DNA of 64,000 nucleotides, taken from the NCBI RefSeq assembly GCF_009749525.1, contig NZ_WOAC01000009.1, positions 62,001 through 126,000 on the forward strand, read 5' to 3'. Position 1 is the first letter of the stretch; every line of letters starts with the position of its first letter. The translations under genes and the position numbers were made by a program. The DNA is from Mesorhizobium xinjiangense. Lineage in GTDB: Bacteria > Pseudomonadota > Alphaproteobacteria > Rhizobiales > Rhizobiaceae. The notes below the pieces were generated by a model, which searched no databases, was not told the DNA's origin, and saw only the letters and a list, made by a program, of their open reading frames with translations. This document shows positions 11,285-20,348 of the stretch, one piece after another.

Positions 11285-11401
11285 CGGCGGGTCCCATGCG
11301 CGCTCCATACGGGGCGCGCCTTCTTGTGTGGAAGTATTGGCCTTAACATAGGGAGGCCTCCGGTCCTTGCCAAGCCGGACACAGCGGTTGGGTTAAGCAC
11401 A

Positions 11402-12760
11402 TTATGCGGCATTGTGACCGGGCCAAGGCGAGGGCGGTATTTCAGCACAGTCGAAGAGGCCGGCCACAGCGGCCGCCGGGGCCATGTCGAAGCCCGGCAG
11501 GAACCGCGCCCAGGGCGCCGGCAGGCGCTCAAACAGGGAAGCGGCGAGCGGCACGATCTCCTCGGTCCCGCAGGCATCGCGCCGGCGGATAACGGGCTGC
11601 GTAGCGAGCCCGGCGCGCACGAGAGCGGGAGGCGGTCCGACGTGGTCCCGCGCCCGCGCAGTGGCGAGAACGGGACCGGCAGCCTCGATGACGGCGCCTT
11701 GCGGCAATGTCGCGTCACCGGAAAGACGATAGCGGCCGTCCCACGTCGCGCCAGGTCTGGCCGGCATCGCGCCCGTCCAGCCGGCGCGGCGTTCGCGGTA
11801 CAGGAAGGTGCCGGCCTTGCGATGATCGAGAACGGCGCCGCCGAGCGTGGAACGGAATGGCCCTTGCCGCAACCGGGCCCGCATCTTTGCGGCGCGCGCG
11901 GCGTCGGCCAGATGCTCGCGTCCGCTCACCGCAGCAAGCAGGATGCGAAGGGCAAGGTCGCCGGCCCCAGCGTCCGCCTCGGAAATGGCCGGGCCGAGTT
12001 CGACCAGCCCGGGCGAAACGAGCCGCGCACCTGTCTCGATGAGCCGCGCCGCCATCCGCCCCTCGGCGACACGCGCGCCGGCCGCCTTGCCGGCCAGCAC
12101 CAGCGTCTCCTCACTCTGACGCGCCGCTCTCTCTCCGCTCAACGCCTTGCGCGCCCGCGCCCGCTCGCTCGCCATGTCCGTGTTGCTCGGATCGTCGATC
12201 CAGCCAACCCCTTCGGCTTCAAGCAAAGCGCGCAGATCGGCGCGCGCGGTTTCGAGCAGCGGCCGGACGATCCAGAAGCGCCCGTCGAAAAGCGTCACGG
12301 CAGCCATCCCGGCAAGGCCGCGCCCGTCGCCGCGCCGCCGCCGCATATAAACCGTTTCGGCCTGGTCGTCGCGCGTATGGCCGGTGAGGATCAACCCGGC
12401 ACCGCTATCCGCCGCCGCTTCGCCCAGCAGGCGATAGCGGGCCTCGCGCGCCGTCGCCGAAAGTGCCGCCCCGGGCTTCTCGCCTTCCCAGCGCAGCGTT
12501 CTTTGGGCAATGCCGCGGCTGGCGCATAGCGCTGCAACCTGCCGCGCTTCGTCGGCCGCTTCCAGGCGCAACCCGTGGTCCACCGTCACCGCGAGAAGCG
12601 GGACCTGAAGCGCGGTGCGTTGCAGATGGTCTTGAAGCAGAAGGAGCAGGGCGGTCGAATCGCTGCCGCCGGAAACGGCGGCAATGACGGTGCGCCCGGG
12701 GCGAAAGTCCAGTCCGTCGAAGAGCGTGGCGAATTGCGCCGCATGCGATCCGTTCAGCAA
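11402..12760 (-). CDS. tilS: tRNA(Ile)-lysidine synthase
   Basis: 452 aa. It modifies C34 of tRNA-Ile(CAU) to lysidine using ATP, which makes the tRNA read AUA. The N-terminal PP-loop is clear (SGGSDS, residues 30-35), as is the GHTRDDQAET motif of the catalytic domain. The start overlaps the end of cpoB by 7 bp, so the two are translationally linked. The C-terminal part is Arg/Ala rich and less conserved. Confidence 0.95.
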   Translation of the reverse strand: MLNGSHAAQFATLFDGLDFRPGRTVIAAVSGGSDSTALLLLLQDHLQRTALQVPLLAVTVDHGLRLEAADEARQVAALCASRGIAQRTLRWEGEKPGAALSATAREARYRLLGEAAADSGAGLILTGHTRDDQAETVYMRRRRGDGRGLAGMAAVTLFDGRFWIVRPLLETARADLRALLEAEGVGWIDDPSNTDMASERARARKALSGERAARQSEETLVLAGKAAGARVAEGRMAARLIETGARLVSPGLVELGPAISEADAGAGDLALRILLAAVSGREHLADAARAAKMRARLRQGPFRSTLGGAVLDHRKAGTFLYRERRAGWTGAMPARPGATWDGRYRLSGDATLPQGAVIEAAGPVLATARARDHVGPPPALVRAGLATQPVIRRRDACGTEEIVPLAASLFERLPAPWARFLPGFDMAPAAAVAGLFDCAEIPPSPWPGHNAA

Positions 12761-13701
12761 CCGGCGAGCGCCTGTTCCTGCTTGACGCGATCCTTCAGGG
12801 CGGCGCTCGCGTCCGTGTAGCGCTTACTGATCTCGGCATAGGTGGCGCAGGCGACATCGCGCTGATTGAGCGCCGCCAGGGATATGCCCAGTTTCAACAG
12901 CATGTCGGGCGCCTTGCCCGAATCCGCGTAATCCTGGCTTGCCGCGAGAAAGACTTCCGCCGCATCGCGATATTGCTCCCTGCCGAGCAGCGCCTCACCC
13001 AGCCAGTAATGGGCGTCCGCCGCCTTGGGATCGTCGGGAAAGCGCTTGATATGCTCGCGGAACCCCGCCTCGGCGGTGCGATAGTCGCCCGACAGGATGA
13101 AATCATAGGAATTGCGGTAGAGTTCGTCCGGGCTGTCGGTGCGCGGCAGCGCCGCGACCACGGTGTCGTCGGTGGCCTGGCCGTTCGTCGTGCGGGCCGT
13201 GCCCGAGTTTGCGACACCCGGCAACGCGCCATCGGTCTCGATGGTGCCGCTGGTCGGATTGCCGTCGGCATCGAAGGTGACCGAGCCGAGGGTCCGGGGC
13301 GGATCGCCGCTCCCGGCACTGCCCGTTACCGCCGTCTCGTTTGCCGGCTGCTCGCTCGCCACGTCGCGCTGGCGCGATGCCGACCCGGCATCGGTGCGTT
13401 GGTCCTCCAACTGCTGCAGGCGGAACTCGTTGTCCTCCTGCATCTTTCGCACCTCGTCCTGCATCTGCAGGATCAGGAAGTTGAGCTCTTCCAGCCTGCC
13501 GTTGAGTTGGCGCACCTGCTCCTCCAGAGCGGTGATGCGCGGATCGCTGGCCTGTACCCGCACGATGGGCATTGCAGGGCCGCTCCGCGCGGTCCAGTCC
13601 GCAAGATGCCCGCCGGCAGAAAAGGTCGGACCCGCCGAGGCCTGCGTCGCCGCAAGCATGGGCATACCGACGAAAGCCAAAATCAATGACCTGAGATTCA
13701 T
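12754..13701 (-). CDS. cpoB: Cell division coordinator CpoB (YbgF)
   Basis: 315 aa periplasmic protein that links Tol-Pal action to peptidoglycan synthesis in division. It has a signal peptide (MNLRSLILAFVGMPMLAATQASA), a coiled coil at about residues 55-105 (LEEQVRQLNGRLEELNFLI...), a low-complexity linker, and TPR repeats in the last 130 residues (SYDFILSGDYRTAEAGFREH, DAHYWLGEALLGREQYRDA). The ATG at 13701 is where the signal peptide starts. It follows pal after 175 bp containing a terminator-like hairpin, so it may also have its own promoter. Confidence 0.93.
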   Translation of the reverse strand: MNLRSLILAFVGMPMLAATQASAGPTFSAGGHLADWTARSGPAMPIVRVQASDPRITALEEQVRQLNGRLEELNFLILQMQDEVRKMQEDNEFRLQQLEDQRTDAGSASRQRDVASEQPANETAVTGSAGSGDPPRTLGSVTFDADGNPTSGTIETDGALPGVANSGTARTTNGQATDDTVVAALPRTDSPDELYRNSYDFILSGDYRTAEAGFREHIKRFPDDPKAADAHYWLGEALLGREQYRDAAEVFLAASQDYADSGKAPDMLLKLGISLAALNQRDVACATYAEISKRYTDASAALKDRVKQEQALAGC

Positions 13702-13825
13702 GTCTGTCTCGCCGTGGAAATCAAATTCGGCCCCGTGGGGCCGGCTGGACCATATCAGGCAGGCCAAGTTCGGCCAAATTTTGATTTGCCGCTCCTGCTT
13801 GCCTCATGGGCTGGTCATAAACGAC

Positions 13826-13853
13826 GAAAGGGCGGTCGTCCGACCGCCCTTTC
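13826..13853 (-). terminator. Hairpin between pal and cpoB
   Basis: Perfect 13-bp arms GAAAGGGCGGTCG / CGACCGCCCTTTC with a 2-base loop, about 25 bases beyond the pal stop. There is no long T-run after it in either direction (leftward it continues GGTTCG-side bases poorly in T), so it could be a partial terminator or an mRNA-stabilising stem that sets the pal:cpoB ratio. Confidence 0.55.
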
Positions 13854-13876
13854 CGGTTCGTTTCCAGTGTCGCCGA

Positions 13877-14383
13877 TCAGCTGCCTGCGCCACCCTGGAG
13901 CACCGTCACGGCGCGCCGGTTCTGTGACCAGCAGGAGATGTTGTCACACACTGCGACGGGTCGTTCCTTGCCGTAGGAGATGGTCTTCAGCCGGCTGGCG
14001 GCAATGCCCTGGGAAACAAGGAAATCGCGCGCTGCGGCGGCGCGCCTGGCACCGAGCGCCAGGTTGTATTCGCGCGTACCGCGTTCGTCGGCATGGCCTT
14101 CGATCGTGACCGGAGAATAGTTCGGATACTGCTTCAGCCACTGCGCCTGCTTCGCCAGTGTCTGCTGTGCATCGGCCCTGACGACCGAGGAATCGGTGTC
14201 GAAGAAGATGCGGTCGCCGACATTGACGGTGAATTCCTGGGTCGAGCCGGGCGTCGCCGAGCCCAGACCCAGATCTGCCGCATTGTTGGGAACGTTGTTC
14301 TTCGAGGCACAGCCCGCAACGGTGAGCGCGGCGAACAGGGCGATGACGGCGGGAATCTTGATCAGTGCTGCGCTACGGCGCAT
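13877..14383 (-). CDS. pal: Peptidoglycan-associated lipoprotein Pal
   Basis: 168 aa outer-membrane lipoprotein. The signal peptide ends in the lipobox LTVAGC, with Cys25 as the acylated residue. The C-terminal OmpA-like domain carries the peptidoglycan-binding signature TIEGHADERGTREYNLALG. It binds peptidoglycan and TolB and anchors the outer membrane at constriction. tolB lies upstream on the same strand, separated by 294 bp that holds a palindromic repeat element. Confidence 0.97.
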   Translation of the reverse strand: MRRSAALIKIPAVIALFAALTVAGCASKNNVPNNAADLGLGSATPGSTQEFTVNVGDRIFFDTDSSVVRADAQQTLAKQAQWLKQYPNYSPVTIEGHADERGTREYNLALGARRAAAARDFLVSQGIAASRLKTISYGKERPVAVCDNISCWSQNRRAVTVLQGGAGS

Positions 14384-14493
14384 GGCCGCCTCTCCTTCGC
14401 AAATTGGCGTTTCGTTCGAGATTCAGTAACCACATTGCGGTTAACCGAGCACCAACAAACGCGGTTAACGAATTCTTTTGGCGTCCACCCTTA

Positions 14494-14594
14494 GAGCATG
14501 TCCCGCTCAAACGGAATCGTTTGAGCGAAAGGTGCATGCTCCAACATATTGAGCTGGCGCGCATATCTTTGCTTCAAACGTTTCCGTTTGAAGC
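14494..14594. repeat. Palindromic element with two related hairpins, pal-tolB gap
   Basis: The outer arms GAGCATG (14494-14500) and CATGCTC (14535-14541) enclose CGCTCAAACG-GAAT-CGTTTGAGCG. A second perfect hairpin, GCTTCAAACG-TTTC-CGTTTGAAGC, lies at 14571-14594. The two inner stems are clearly related in sequence. A half copy occurs at 9263-9293, so this is a dispersed element. It interrupts the tolB-pal transcript and may be folded in the mRNA. Confidence 0.75.
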
Positions 14595-14677
14595 AAACGC
14601 GCGCTAACCGCGTCTGCTGTCGTCTGCCGTGCACCGTAGGCCCAATTGGGGCGGAAACGCGGCATCACTGCCCCAAT

Positions 14678-15994
14678 TTACTCGAGCAGCGGCGACCAGG
14701 CAGGATCCGAGGCGAAATTGGGTGCGGGAACCGGCTGCTGGTTGCGCCCCGTCAGGTCGATGGAGTAAAGGCGCGGCCCGCCCGAGCCGGCTGCCTCGCG
14801 GAAGAACATCAAGACGCGCCCGTTGGGCGCCCAGGTCGGACCCTCCTCCAGAAAGCCCGATGACAAAATGCGCTCGCCCGAGCCGTCGGTGCGCATGACG
14901 CCGATGGCGAACTGACCGCCCGTCTGCTTGGTGAAGGCGACGAGATCGCCGCGCGGCGACCAGACCGGGGTCGAATAGCTGCCGTCGCCGAACGAGATGC
15001 GGCGCTGGTTCGAGCCGTCCGCGTTCATCACGTAGATCTGCGCGCGACCGCCGCGGTCGGAGGTGAACACGATCTGGTTGCCGTCGGGCGAATAGGACGG
15101 AGACGTGTCGATGGCGTTGGAATCGGTCAGCCGCGTCGTCGAACGGCTTCTCAGATCGAGCGTGTAGATATTGGAATTGCCGTCGTCGCGCAGCAGGCTC
15201 ATGATCACCTTCTGGCCGTCGGGCGAGAAGCGTGGCGCAAATGTCATGCCCGGAAAGTTGCCGACCAGTTCGCGTTGCCCGGTCTCGATCTGCAGGAGAT
15301 AGACCTTCGGCTGGCCGCTCTCATAGGACATGTAGGTGATTTCCTGGCGCGTCGGCGAAAAGCGCGGCGTCAGCGCGATCGACCGTCCATCGGACAGGTA
15401 GCGCACATTGGCTCCGTCCTGGTCCATGATCGCCAGGCGCTTCTTGCGCTGGTTCTTCGGCCCCGATTCGTCGATGAACACGATTCGCGTGTCGAAATAG
15501 CCCTTCTCGCCGGTCAACCGCTCATAGATCGCGTCGGCGATGATGTGCGCCACGCGCCGCTTGTTGGTCTGCGAGGCGAAGAATTGCTCGCCGAGCATCT
15601 GCTGGCCGGCAAATGTGTCCCACAGGCGAAACTCGACGCGCAGCCGGCCGTCGGCTTCCTGCGTCACGCGACCGGTGGCCAGCGCCTGGGCGTTGATAAC
15701 CTTCCAGTCCTCGAAGCGCGGCGCGACGTCCGGATTGGAGATCTTCTCGATGAAGGCGCCCTTGTCGATGGGCGCGAACAGGCCCGAGCGGCGCAGGTCG
15801 GCGGCGACGATCTCGGATATCTCGGCGCCGGTCGCGTCGGCGGCGAGGAAGTCTGTGATGGCGATCGGCAGCGGCTCGATATTGCCTTTGTTGACGTCGA
15901 TCTCGACCAGCGCCTGCGCGGGCCCGGTCAGCACGGCCGCAAAGCCGGCGACGAAGGCGGCGGCAAGAGCCAGGGGTCTGAGGGTGATCTTCAT
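14678..15994 (-). CDS. tolB: Tol-Pal system beta-propeller protein TolB
   Basis: 438 aa periplasmic protein. It has a signal peptide ([21 protein letters not shown]), an N-terminal domain (about 30-160) that meets TolA or Pal, and a six-bladed propeller built from WD40-like repeats ([64 protein letters not shown]). It lies 30 bp downstream of tolA on the same strand. Confidence 0.97.
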   Translation of the reverse strand: MKITLRPLALAAAFVAGFAAVLTGPAQALVEIDVNKGNIEPLPIAITDFLAADATGAEISEIVAADLRRSGLFAPIDKGAFIEKISNPDVAPRFEDWKVINAQALATGRVTQEADGRLRVEFRLWDTFAGQQMLGEQFFASQTNKRRVAHIIADAIYERLTGEKGYFDTRIVFIDESGPKNQRKKRLAIMDQDGANVRYLSDGRSIALTPRFSPTRQEITYMSYESGQPKVYLLQIETGQRELVGNFPGMTFAPRFSPDGQKVIMSLLRDDGNSNIYTLDLRSRSTTRLTDSNAIDTSPSYSPDGNQIVFTSDRGGRAQIYVMNADGSNQRRISFGDGSYSTPVWSPRGDLVAFTKQTGGQFAIGVMRTDGSGERILSSGFLEEGPTWAPNGRVLMFFREAAGSGGPRLYSIDLTGRNQQPVPAPNFASDPAWSPLLE

Positions 15995-16024
15995 GTCAAA
16001 ACCTTCTGTCTTGTCGGTCCGGGC

Positions 16025-17080
16025 TCAGAACATGTCGCTCGGGTCGAAATTGACCACGACCTCGGCCCAGGTCTGATATTTGTCGGAGGGCAGATTGAAC
16101 GGCTCGCATTTCTGAACGGCACGCACCGCCGATTCGGCGGCGATCCGCCGGGGACCCGAACTGGCACCGCCCTTGATGACCTCCGGCCGCCCTTCCAGGT
16201 TGCCCGAGCGATCAAGGCGGAAACGCACCGAGACCTTGAGCGCGTCGGCATCGTCGACACCGGCAGGCACGTTCCAGCAGCTTCCCAGGCGCTGGCGCAG
16301 CGCGTCCATCTCGCTTTGCGAAAGCTTCTCGCCGCCTGTCGGGTTGCGGCCGCCGAGCGAGGCTTCCTGCGTCGAGCGCTTGGCGCCGCCGCCGGACGGC
16401 GTCTGCTTGTTGAGGAGGGCGGCCACCTCGTCGGCGTCGAATTCCTTCTCGTCGGATTCGGGCTTCTGGGCCTGCTTGGTGGCCGGCTTTTCGGACGTCT
16501 TGCGGTCCGGCGCCTTGGCGGTCTGCGCCTTGGGCGGCTCGGGCCGAGCCTGCGGCGCGGGCGCCGTCTGCGGCAGATGGGCGTTCTCGGCTTCGGCTTC
16601 TTCCGGCTCGGCCGCCTCCGGCGTGGGGTCGGGCGTGACCTCCTGGCGCGGCTGCGGCTGCGGCTCCACTTCCGTGGCCGGCACGGGTTCGGGCTCGTTC
16701 GCCTGCGGCTGTTCCACCTCGGGCTCCGGCGTCGGGTCGGGTGCGGGCTCCGGCGACGGCTCCGGCAGCGCCGCCGTCTCGACCGGCTTCGGCTTGGTGT
16801 CGGGAACCGGCGCAGCCTCGGTGTCGACGTCGTTCTCGCCGACCTTGCGCGCATCGGGCACGATGTCGGGCCGCTCGGTGGGCAATGGCGCCGGCGTTTC
16901 CGTCATCGGAGCCTTCTTGTCGCCGTCCTGGATCTGGGTGATCTCCTCGATGGGCACGATGTCGACCGGCAGCGATTCGACATCGGCCGCCTCGAAGGCG
17001 CGCGGCGCCTGCAGGCTCACCAGGCCGAAGCCCAGGACCACCACATGCAAAGCGGTCGATGTGACGAGGCCGATCTTCAT
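16025..17080 (-). CDS. tolA: TolA-like energy-transducing protein
   Basis: 351 aa. One N-terminal membrane helix (LVTSTALHVVVLGFGLVSL) is followed by a long Pro/Glu-rich periplasmic stretch (about 50-240) and a C-terminal TolA/TonB-type domain with RLGSCWNVPAG and VSVRFRLDRSGNL. It transmits the force of TolQR across the periplasm to TolB-Pal. The linker is Pro/Glu rich, unlike the Ala/Lys helix of E. coli TolA, as is common in alphaproteobacteria. It lies 6 bp from tolR. Confidence 0.9.
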   Translation of the reverse strand: MKIGLVTSTALHVVVLGFGLVSLQAPRAFEAADVESLPVDIVPIEEITQIQDGDKKAPMTETPAPLPTERPDIVPDARKVGENDVDTEAAPVPDTKPKPVETAALPEPSPEPAPDPTPEPEVEQPQANEPEPVPATEVEPQPQPRQEVTPDPTPEAAEPEEAEAENAHLPQTAPAPQARPEPPKAQTAKAPDRKTSEKPATKQAQKPESDEKEFDADEVAALLNKQTPSGGGAKRSTQEASLGGRNPTGGEKLSQSEMDALRQRLGSCWNVPAGVDDADALKVSVRFRLDRSGNLEGRPEVIKGGASSGPRRIAAESAVRAVQKCEPFNLPSDKYQTWAEVVVNFDPSDMF

Positions 17081-17086
17081 CGCCGA

Positions 17087-17542
17087 TCAGCTGTCCTCTT
17101 CCTGCAGCGTGACGAGGCCGAGATTGTGGAACCCGGCCGCGGAAATGCGCGCCATGACGCGCATCACCGTGCCGTAATCGGCTGATCTGTCGCCGCGCAC
17201 ATAGATGCGTTCCTCATATCCGGCGCGCGCGATCGCCTTCAGCTTGGCGACCACCTCGTCGATCGGAATCTCGGTTTCCTGAAGGAAGATCTGGCCCTGC
17301 GGGTTGACCGACACGGTGATCGGCTGCGTATCCGAATTGAGCGCCTTGGCCTGCGTCTCGGGAAGATCGATCGGCACGCCGACCGTCAAGAGCGGCGCCG
17401 CCACCATGAAAATGATCAGGAGCACCAGCATGACGTCGACGAACGGCGTCACGTTGATTTCCGCCATCAGGCCGTGGTGGCGTCCCCGCCGCCTGTGTCC
17501 GCGGCCGCCGCGGCCGCCCGTCTGTCCGATGGACATGCCCAT
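17087..17542 (-). CDS. tolR: TolR (ExbD family)
   Basis: 151 aa. It is a single-span inner-membrane partner of TolQ in the proton-driven motor. The N-terminus is glycine/arginine/histidine rich (GGRGGRGHRRRGRHHG) and is followed by INVTPFVDVMLVLLIIFMVAAP, in which the family's essential membrane aspartate is present (FVDVMLV). Two in-frame ATGs (17542, 17536) are possible; 17542 is used because of AAGG upstream. It begins 7 bp after the tolQ stop. Confidence 0.95.
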   Translation of the reverse strand: MGMSIGQTGGRGGRGHRRRGRHHGLMAEINVTPFVDVMLVLLIIFMVAAPLLTVGVPIDLPETQAKALNSDTQPITVSVNPQGQIFLQETEIPIDEVVAKLKAIARAGYEERIYVRGDRSADYGTVMRVMARISAAGFHNLGLVTLQEEDS

Positions 17543-17549
17543 GAGTGTT

Positions 17550-18260
17550 TCAGCCCTTTGTCGCGACTTTTTCGTCGATCTGACGTGAAAGGATGGCCGA
17601 GAACTCGTCGGCAAATCCCTCCATGCGAACGGCCAGCTTGCCAGCGTCGGATGAAAGCTTGTTGTAGGCGACGACGGCCGGAATGGCCGCCAGCAGGCCG
17701 ATCGCGGTGGCCAGCAGCGCCTCGGCAATGCCCGGCGCGACGACGGCGAGATTGGTCGATTTCGACCCGGCGATCGCTTGGAAGGAGGTCATGATGCCCA
17801 CCACCGTGCCGAAAAGCCCGATGAAGGGCGCCGAGGCGCCGACGGTGGCGAGGAAGCCGAGCCGTCCCTCCAGCCCCTCCATCTCCCGGGTCAGGGCGAG
17901 ATCCATCGCCTTGTCGATGCGCGTCTGCAGCGCGAGCGGCGATTTGGCGCCCTTTTCGAAACTCTTCTTCCATTCGCGCATGGCGGCGACGAAGATCGAC
18001 CCCATGCCGGAGGTCTTGCGCTCCGACAGCGAACGGTAGAGCTCCTCCAGCGACTGTCCGGACCAGAAGACCTGCTCGAAGCGATTGAGAGCGGCACGCA
18101 TGCGGCCGAACGCGACGGCCTTGTCGATGATGATTGCCCAGGTCCAGATCGAGGCGCACAGCAGCCCGATCATGACCAGCTTGACGACCCAGCCGGCCTG
18201 CCAGAACAGCGTCCAGATCGACAGGCTTGCGGTCGGCTCTACAAGAGCGAGTGATTCCAT
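17550..18260 (-). CDS. tolQ: TolQ (MotA/TolQ/ExbB proton channel)
   Basis: 236 aa with three membrane helices (about 17-38, 140-160, 175-195) and the family core GLFGTVVGIMTSF. With TolR it forms the proton channel that powers Tol-Pal. The start at 18260 (MESLALVEPT) is chosen because rhizobial TolQ begins this way and AAGGA/AGG lies upstream; an ATG two codons earlier (18266) is the alternative. It is the first gene of the tol operon. Confidence 0.95.
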   Translation of the reverse strand: MESLALVEPTASLSIWTLFWQAGWVVKLVMIGLLCASIWTWAIIIDKAVAFGRMRAALNRFEQVFWSGQSLEELYRSLSERKTSGMGSIFVAAMREWKKSFEKGAKSPLALQTRIDKAMDLALTREMEGLEGRLGFLATVGASAPFIGLFGTVVGIMTSFQAIAGSKSTNLAVVAPGIAEALLATAIGLLAAIPAVVAYNKLSSDAGKLAVRMEGFADEFSAILSRQIDEKVATKG

Positions 18261-18424
18261 TGACATCCTGTCCTTAAAGATTGCGAGGCGGCGGCCAGCG
18301 AAGCCCGACGCATCATCCCTGTCGAACCGGACCCGCAGAAGGCTCGATACCACCCCGATACGCCTTTTGCGGCGTTTTCCGGTTTAATCTTGGTAAAACG
18401 AAGGCGCCGCGATTTTTCCGGAAA

Positions 18425-18457
18425 TTAACCATCTTACTCATGCAGCATCATGGTTAA
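18425..18457. promoter_or_regulatory. TTAACCAT / ATGGTTAA inverted repeat upstream of tolQ
   Basis: Perfect 8-bp arms at 18425-18432 and 18450-18457 separated by 17 bases, in the 269-bp gap between the heparinase-like gene and tolQ. The arms contain TTAA half-sites like those before the barrel genes, but not with the 7-base spacing of a CtrA full site. It may be a regulatory site of the tol operon. Confidence 0.35.
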
Positions 18458-18529
18458 GGATGAGTTAGGAAACATGCCTGCCGCATGCCGGGTCCGCAGG
18501 AGAGCGCAACGCCGGAAATCGGCTGCGAA

Positions 18530-20278
18530 TCACTGCGCGCGATCAGCGCCCTGCTCGCCCGCATCCTCGATTTCGGTGCGCATGAAACGCCAGCGAACCT
18601 CGCTCGTCTGCGCCAACGGGACGTCGAGCACGATCTGCAGATTGCGCCGCGGGCCGGAGATTCCGGCAAAGAAGATGGACTCCTCGACCGCCGGCGCGAT
18701 CTCCTCGCACGAAAAGGTCCAGGCCGGCGCGCCCTGCGCATACAGCACCAGCCGGTCGTCCGGATCGCGCATGAGCTCGGTGTCTGGATGGATATGAAAG
18801 CGGATCGCCGCCCTGTCGCGCGCGCCGGTGCGCGGCGGCTGGCCGTTGGGGCGGCGGAAACGGTCGGAGCCGCTCAACTGCCCGCCATCGCCCGACAGCG
18901 ACAGCTCGCGTTCGTGCACCAGCCCGAAGGGCGCGACATAGCCGTCATGGGCGGCGGCGAAGCCCTGCGTCTCGTCACGGTCGGTGCGGCGCACGCGCAC
19001 CCGTTTCGGCCCCGCGACAAGCGCCGTGCCGATGAGCCGCTGGATGCGGCCCGACGAGGTGAACCGGCAGGACGAGGTGTCATTCAGCGTTGCCGTCGAA
19101 TGGGCGGCCGTCGCGCGCGCCAGGACGCGGTATTCGGCCGGCCCGTAGGCGTCCACGCCCGCATTGACGATGAAGGGCCGCCGGTCGGCCGACATCTCGA
19201 AGGAAAGGCAACCGGCGTGAGCGCCGGCCGAAACCTCGATCGCGCGCGGCATCCCGGTATCGGCGATCACGGTGGTCGTGCCGACCGAAAGGCGCTCATA
19301 GCCTGAATGCGGCGCGTGAAGCAGCGGCTGCCCGGCCGTGTCGTCGAGACGAAGGATTGCAGCAATGCGGTCGGGTATCGTCGCGCCCATGCCGTTGAAA
19401 CGCGCCAGGCTGCCATCCTGGTGGCGGAAGAAGCGCAGCGCCGGCAGCATGCGGTCGGTGGCTCCGAGCAGCGCCGGCGGGGGCGTCTGGCCCTGATTGG
19501 CATAGGTCTGGCGAAGCGGCAGGAGATCGGCCAGCAGTTCCAGGACCGCCATCGGGTTGCGCGAGATATGGCCGCCGTCAGGCAGGATCTGCCGATCGAG
19601 CTCATCAGCGAGATTGCGCGTGGCGCTGCGCAAGGTGGCAGTCGAGACCGGCAGGGAAAGGGCGGCGAAGGCAAGCGCGATGCGGGCGCGCAGTCTTTCC
19701 TCGCCGTCCGGCATATCCGGCGCCATGGAGCGCAGATAGCGTATCTGCACGGCCAGCGACCTCAAAAAGGCGCGATAGAAAGAAAACTCCGCCCCCTGCA
19801 GGACCACGGTCGAATGCTGCATCCAGGCCATCACCCGGCGCGCCGTGACCGCCGGTTCCCAGGCGAGCCCTTCAATGTGTGAGCCGTGGACGGCGATCCA
19901 GTCGCCGACCAGCGCGCGGGCATTGCCGGCCGCCAGCTCGGTGCCGGCCTCGCGCAGATGGCGCAGCCAGCGAAAGCTGTTGAGCGAGCGCTTCCATGCC
20001 GCGCTCGCTTCCTGGATCTCGAAAGGCGAGCGGCCGCCGGTGTCGACCATCCGGCCGGCCAGCGGGAAACGCCCGAAATAGATTTCGCTGGCGATCTGCG
20101 GGTCGGCGAGGCGCAGGTCGGGCGGCGCGATCAGAACCCGCTCGGGTGTACGCCCGGCGAAGCGCCAACGATAGACGGGCCCGGTGCGTATGCGCCGCCG
20201 CGCACGCCGCCATATCTCCCTGGCGACAAGTCCCCACAAGCGCGGAGAATGTCCCGCTGCATTCGACAATTGCCGCAT
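18530..20278 (-). CDS. Heparinase II/III-like protein
   Basis: About 582 aa. The C-terminal half has the beta-rich heparinase II/III fold (SYERLSVGTTTVIADTG, SFEMSADRRPFIVNAGVDA, HSTATLNDTSS), and the N-terminal half is alpha-helical (WLRHLREAGTELAAGNARALV). Such proteins sit near rsmB in many Rhizobiales; a role in polysaccharide or envelope turnover is likely, but the substrate is unknown and no signal peptide is obvious. The start is uncertain: ATG 20278 is used, the open frame reaches 20377 (overlapping rsmB), and a TTG at 20266 has a better-spaced GAGGG. Confidence 0.85.
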   Translation of the reverse strand: MRQLSNAAGHSPRLWGLVAREIWRRARRRIRTGPVYRWRFAGRTPERVLIAPPDLRLADPQIASEIYFGRFPLAGRMVDTGGRSPFEIQEASAAWKRSLNSFRWLRHLREAGTELAAGNARALVGDWIAVHGSHIEGLAWEPAVTARRVMAWMQHSTVVLQGAEFSFYRAFLRSLAVQIRYLRSMAPDMPDGEERLRARIALAFAALSLPVSTATLRSATRNLADELDRQILPDGGHISRNPMAVLELLADLLPLRQTYANQGQTPPPALLGATDRMLPALRFFRHQDGSLARFNGMGATIPDRIAAILRLDDTAGQPLLHAPHSGYERLSVGTTTVIADTGMPRAIEVSAGAHAGCLSFEMSADRRPFIVNAGVDAYGPAEYRVLARATAAHSTATLNDTSSCRFTSSGRIQRLIGTALVAGPKRVRVRRTDRDETQGFAAAHDGYVAPFGLVHERELSLSGDGGQLSGSDRFRRPNGQPPRTGARDRAAIRFHIHPDTELMRDPDDRLVLYAQGAPAWTFSCEEIAPAVEESIFFAGISGPRRNLQIVLDVPLAQTSEVRWRFMRTEIEDAGEQGADRAQ

Positions 20279-20348
20279 CCCTCGAACGAATTCCGCGAAT
20301 AGCCTATATGATTCAACGGTCTCTGTGACACTTAAAAATGCACTGACC

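Noticed and set aside
13826-13853. Strong intrinsic terminator that separates pal from cpoB completely
   Set aside because: The stem is perfect but lacks a proper T-run, so complete termination is not supported.
18425-18457. TTAACCAT/ATGGTTAA as a CtrA site for tolQ
   Set aside because: The half-sites are 17 bases or more apart, not seven; kept only as a generic inverted repeat.
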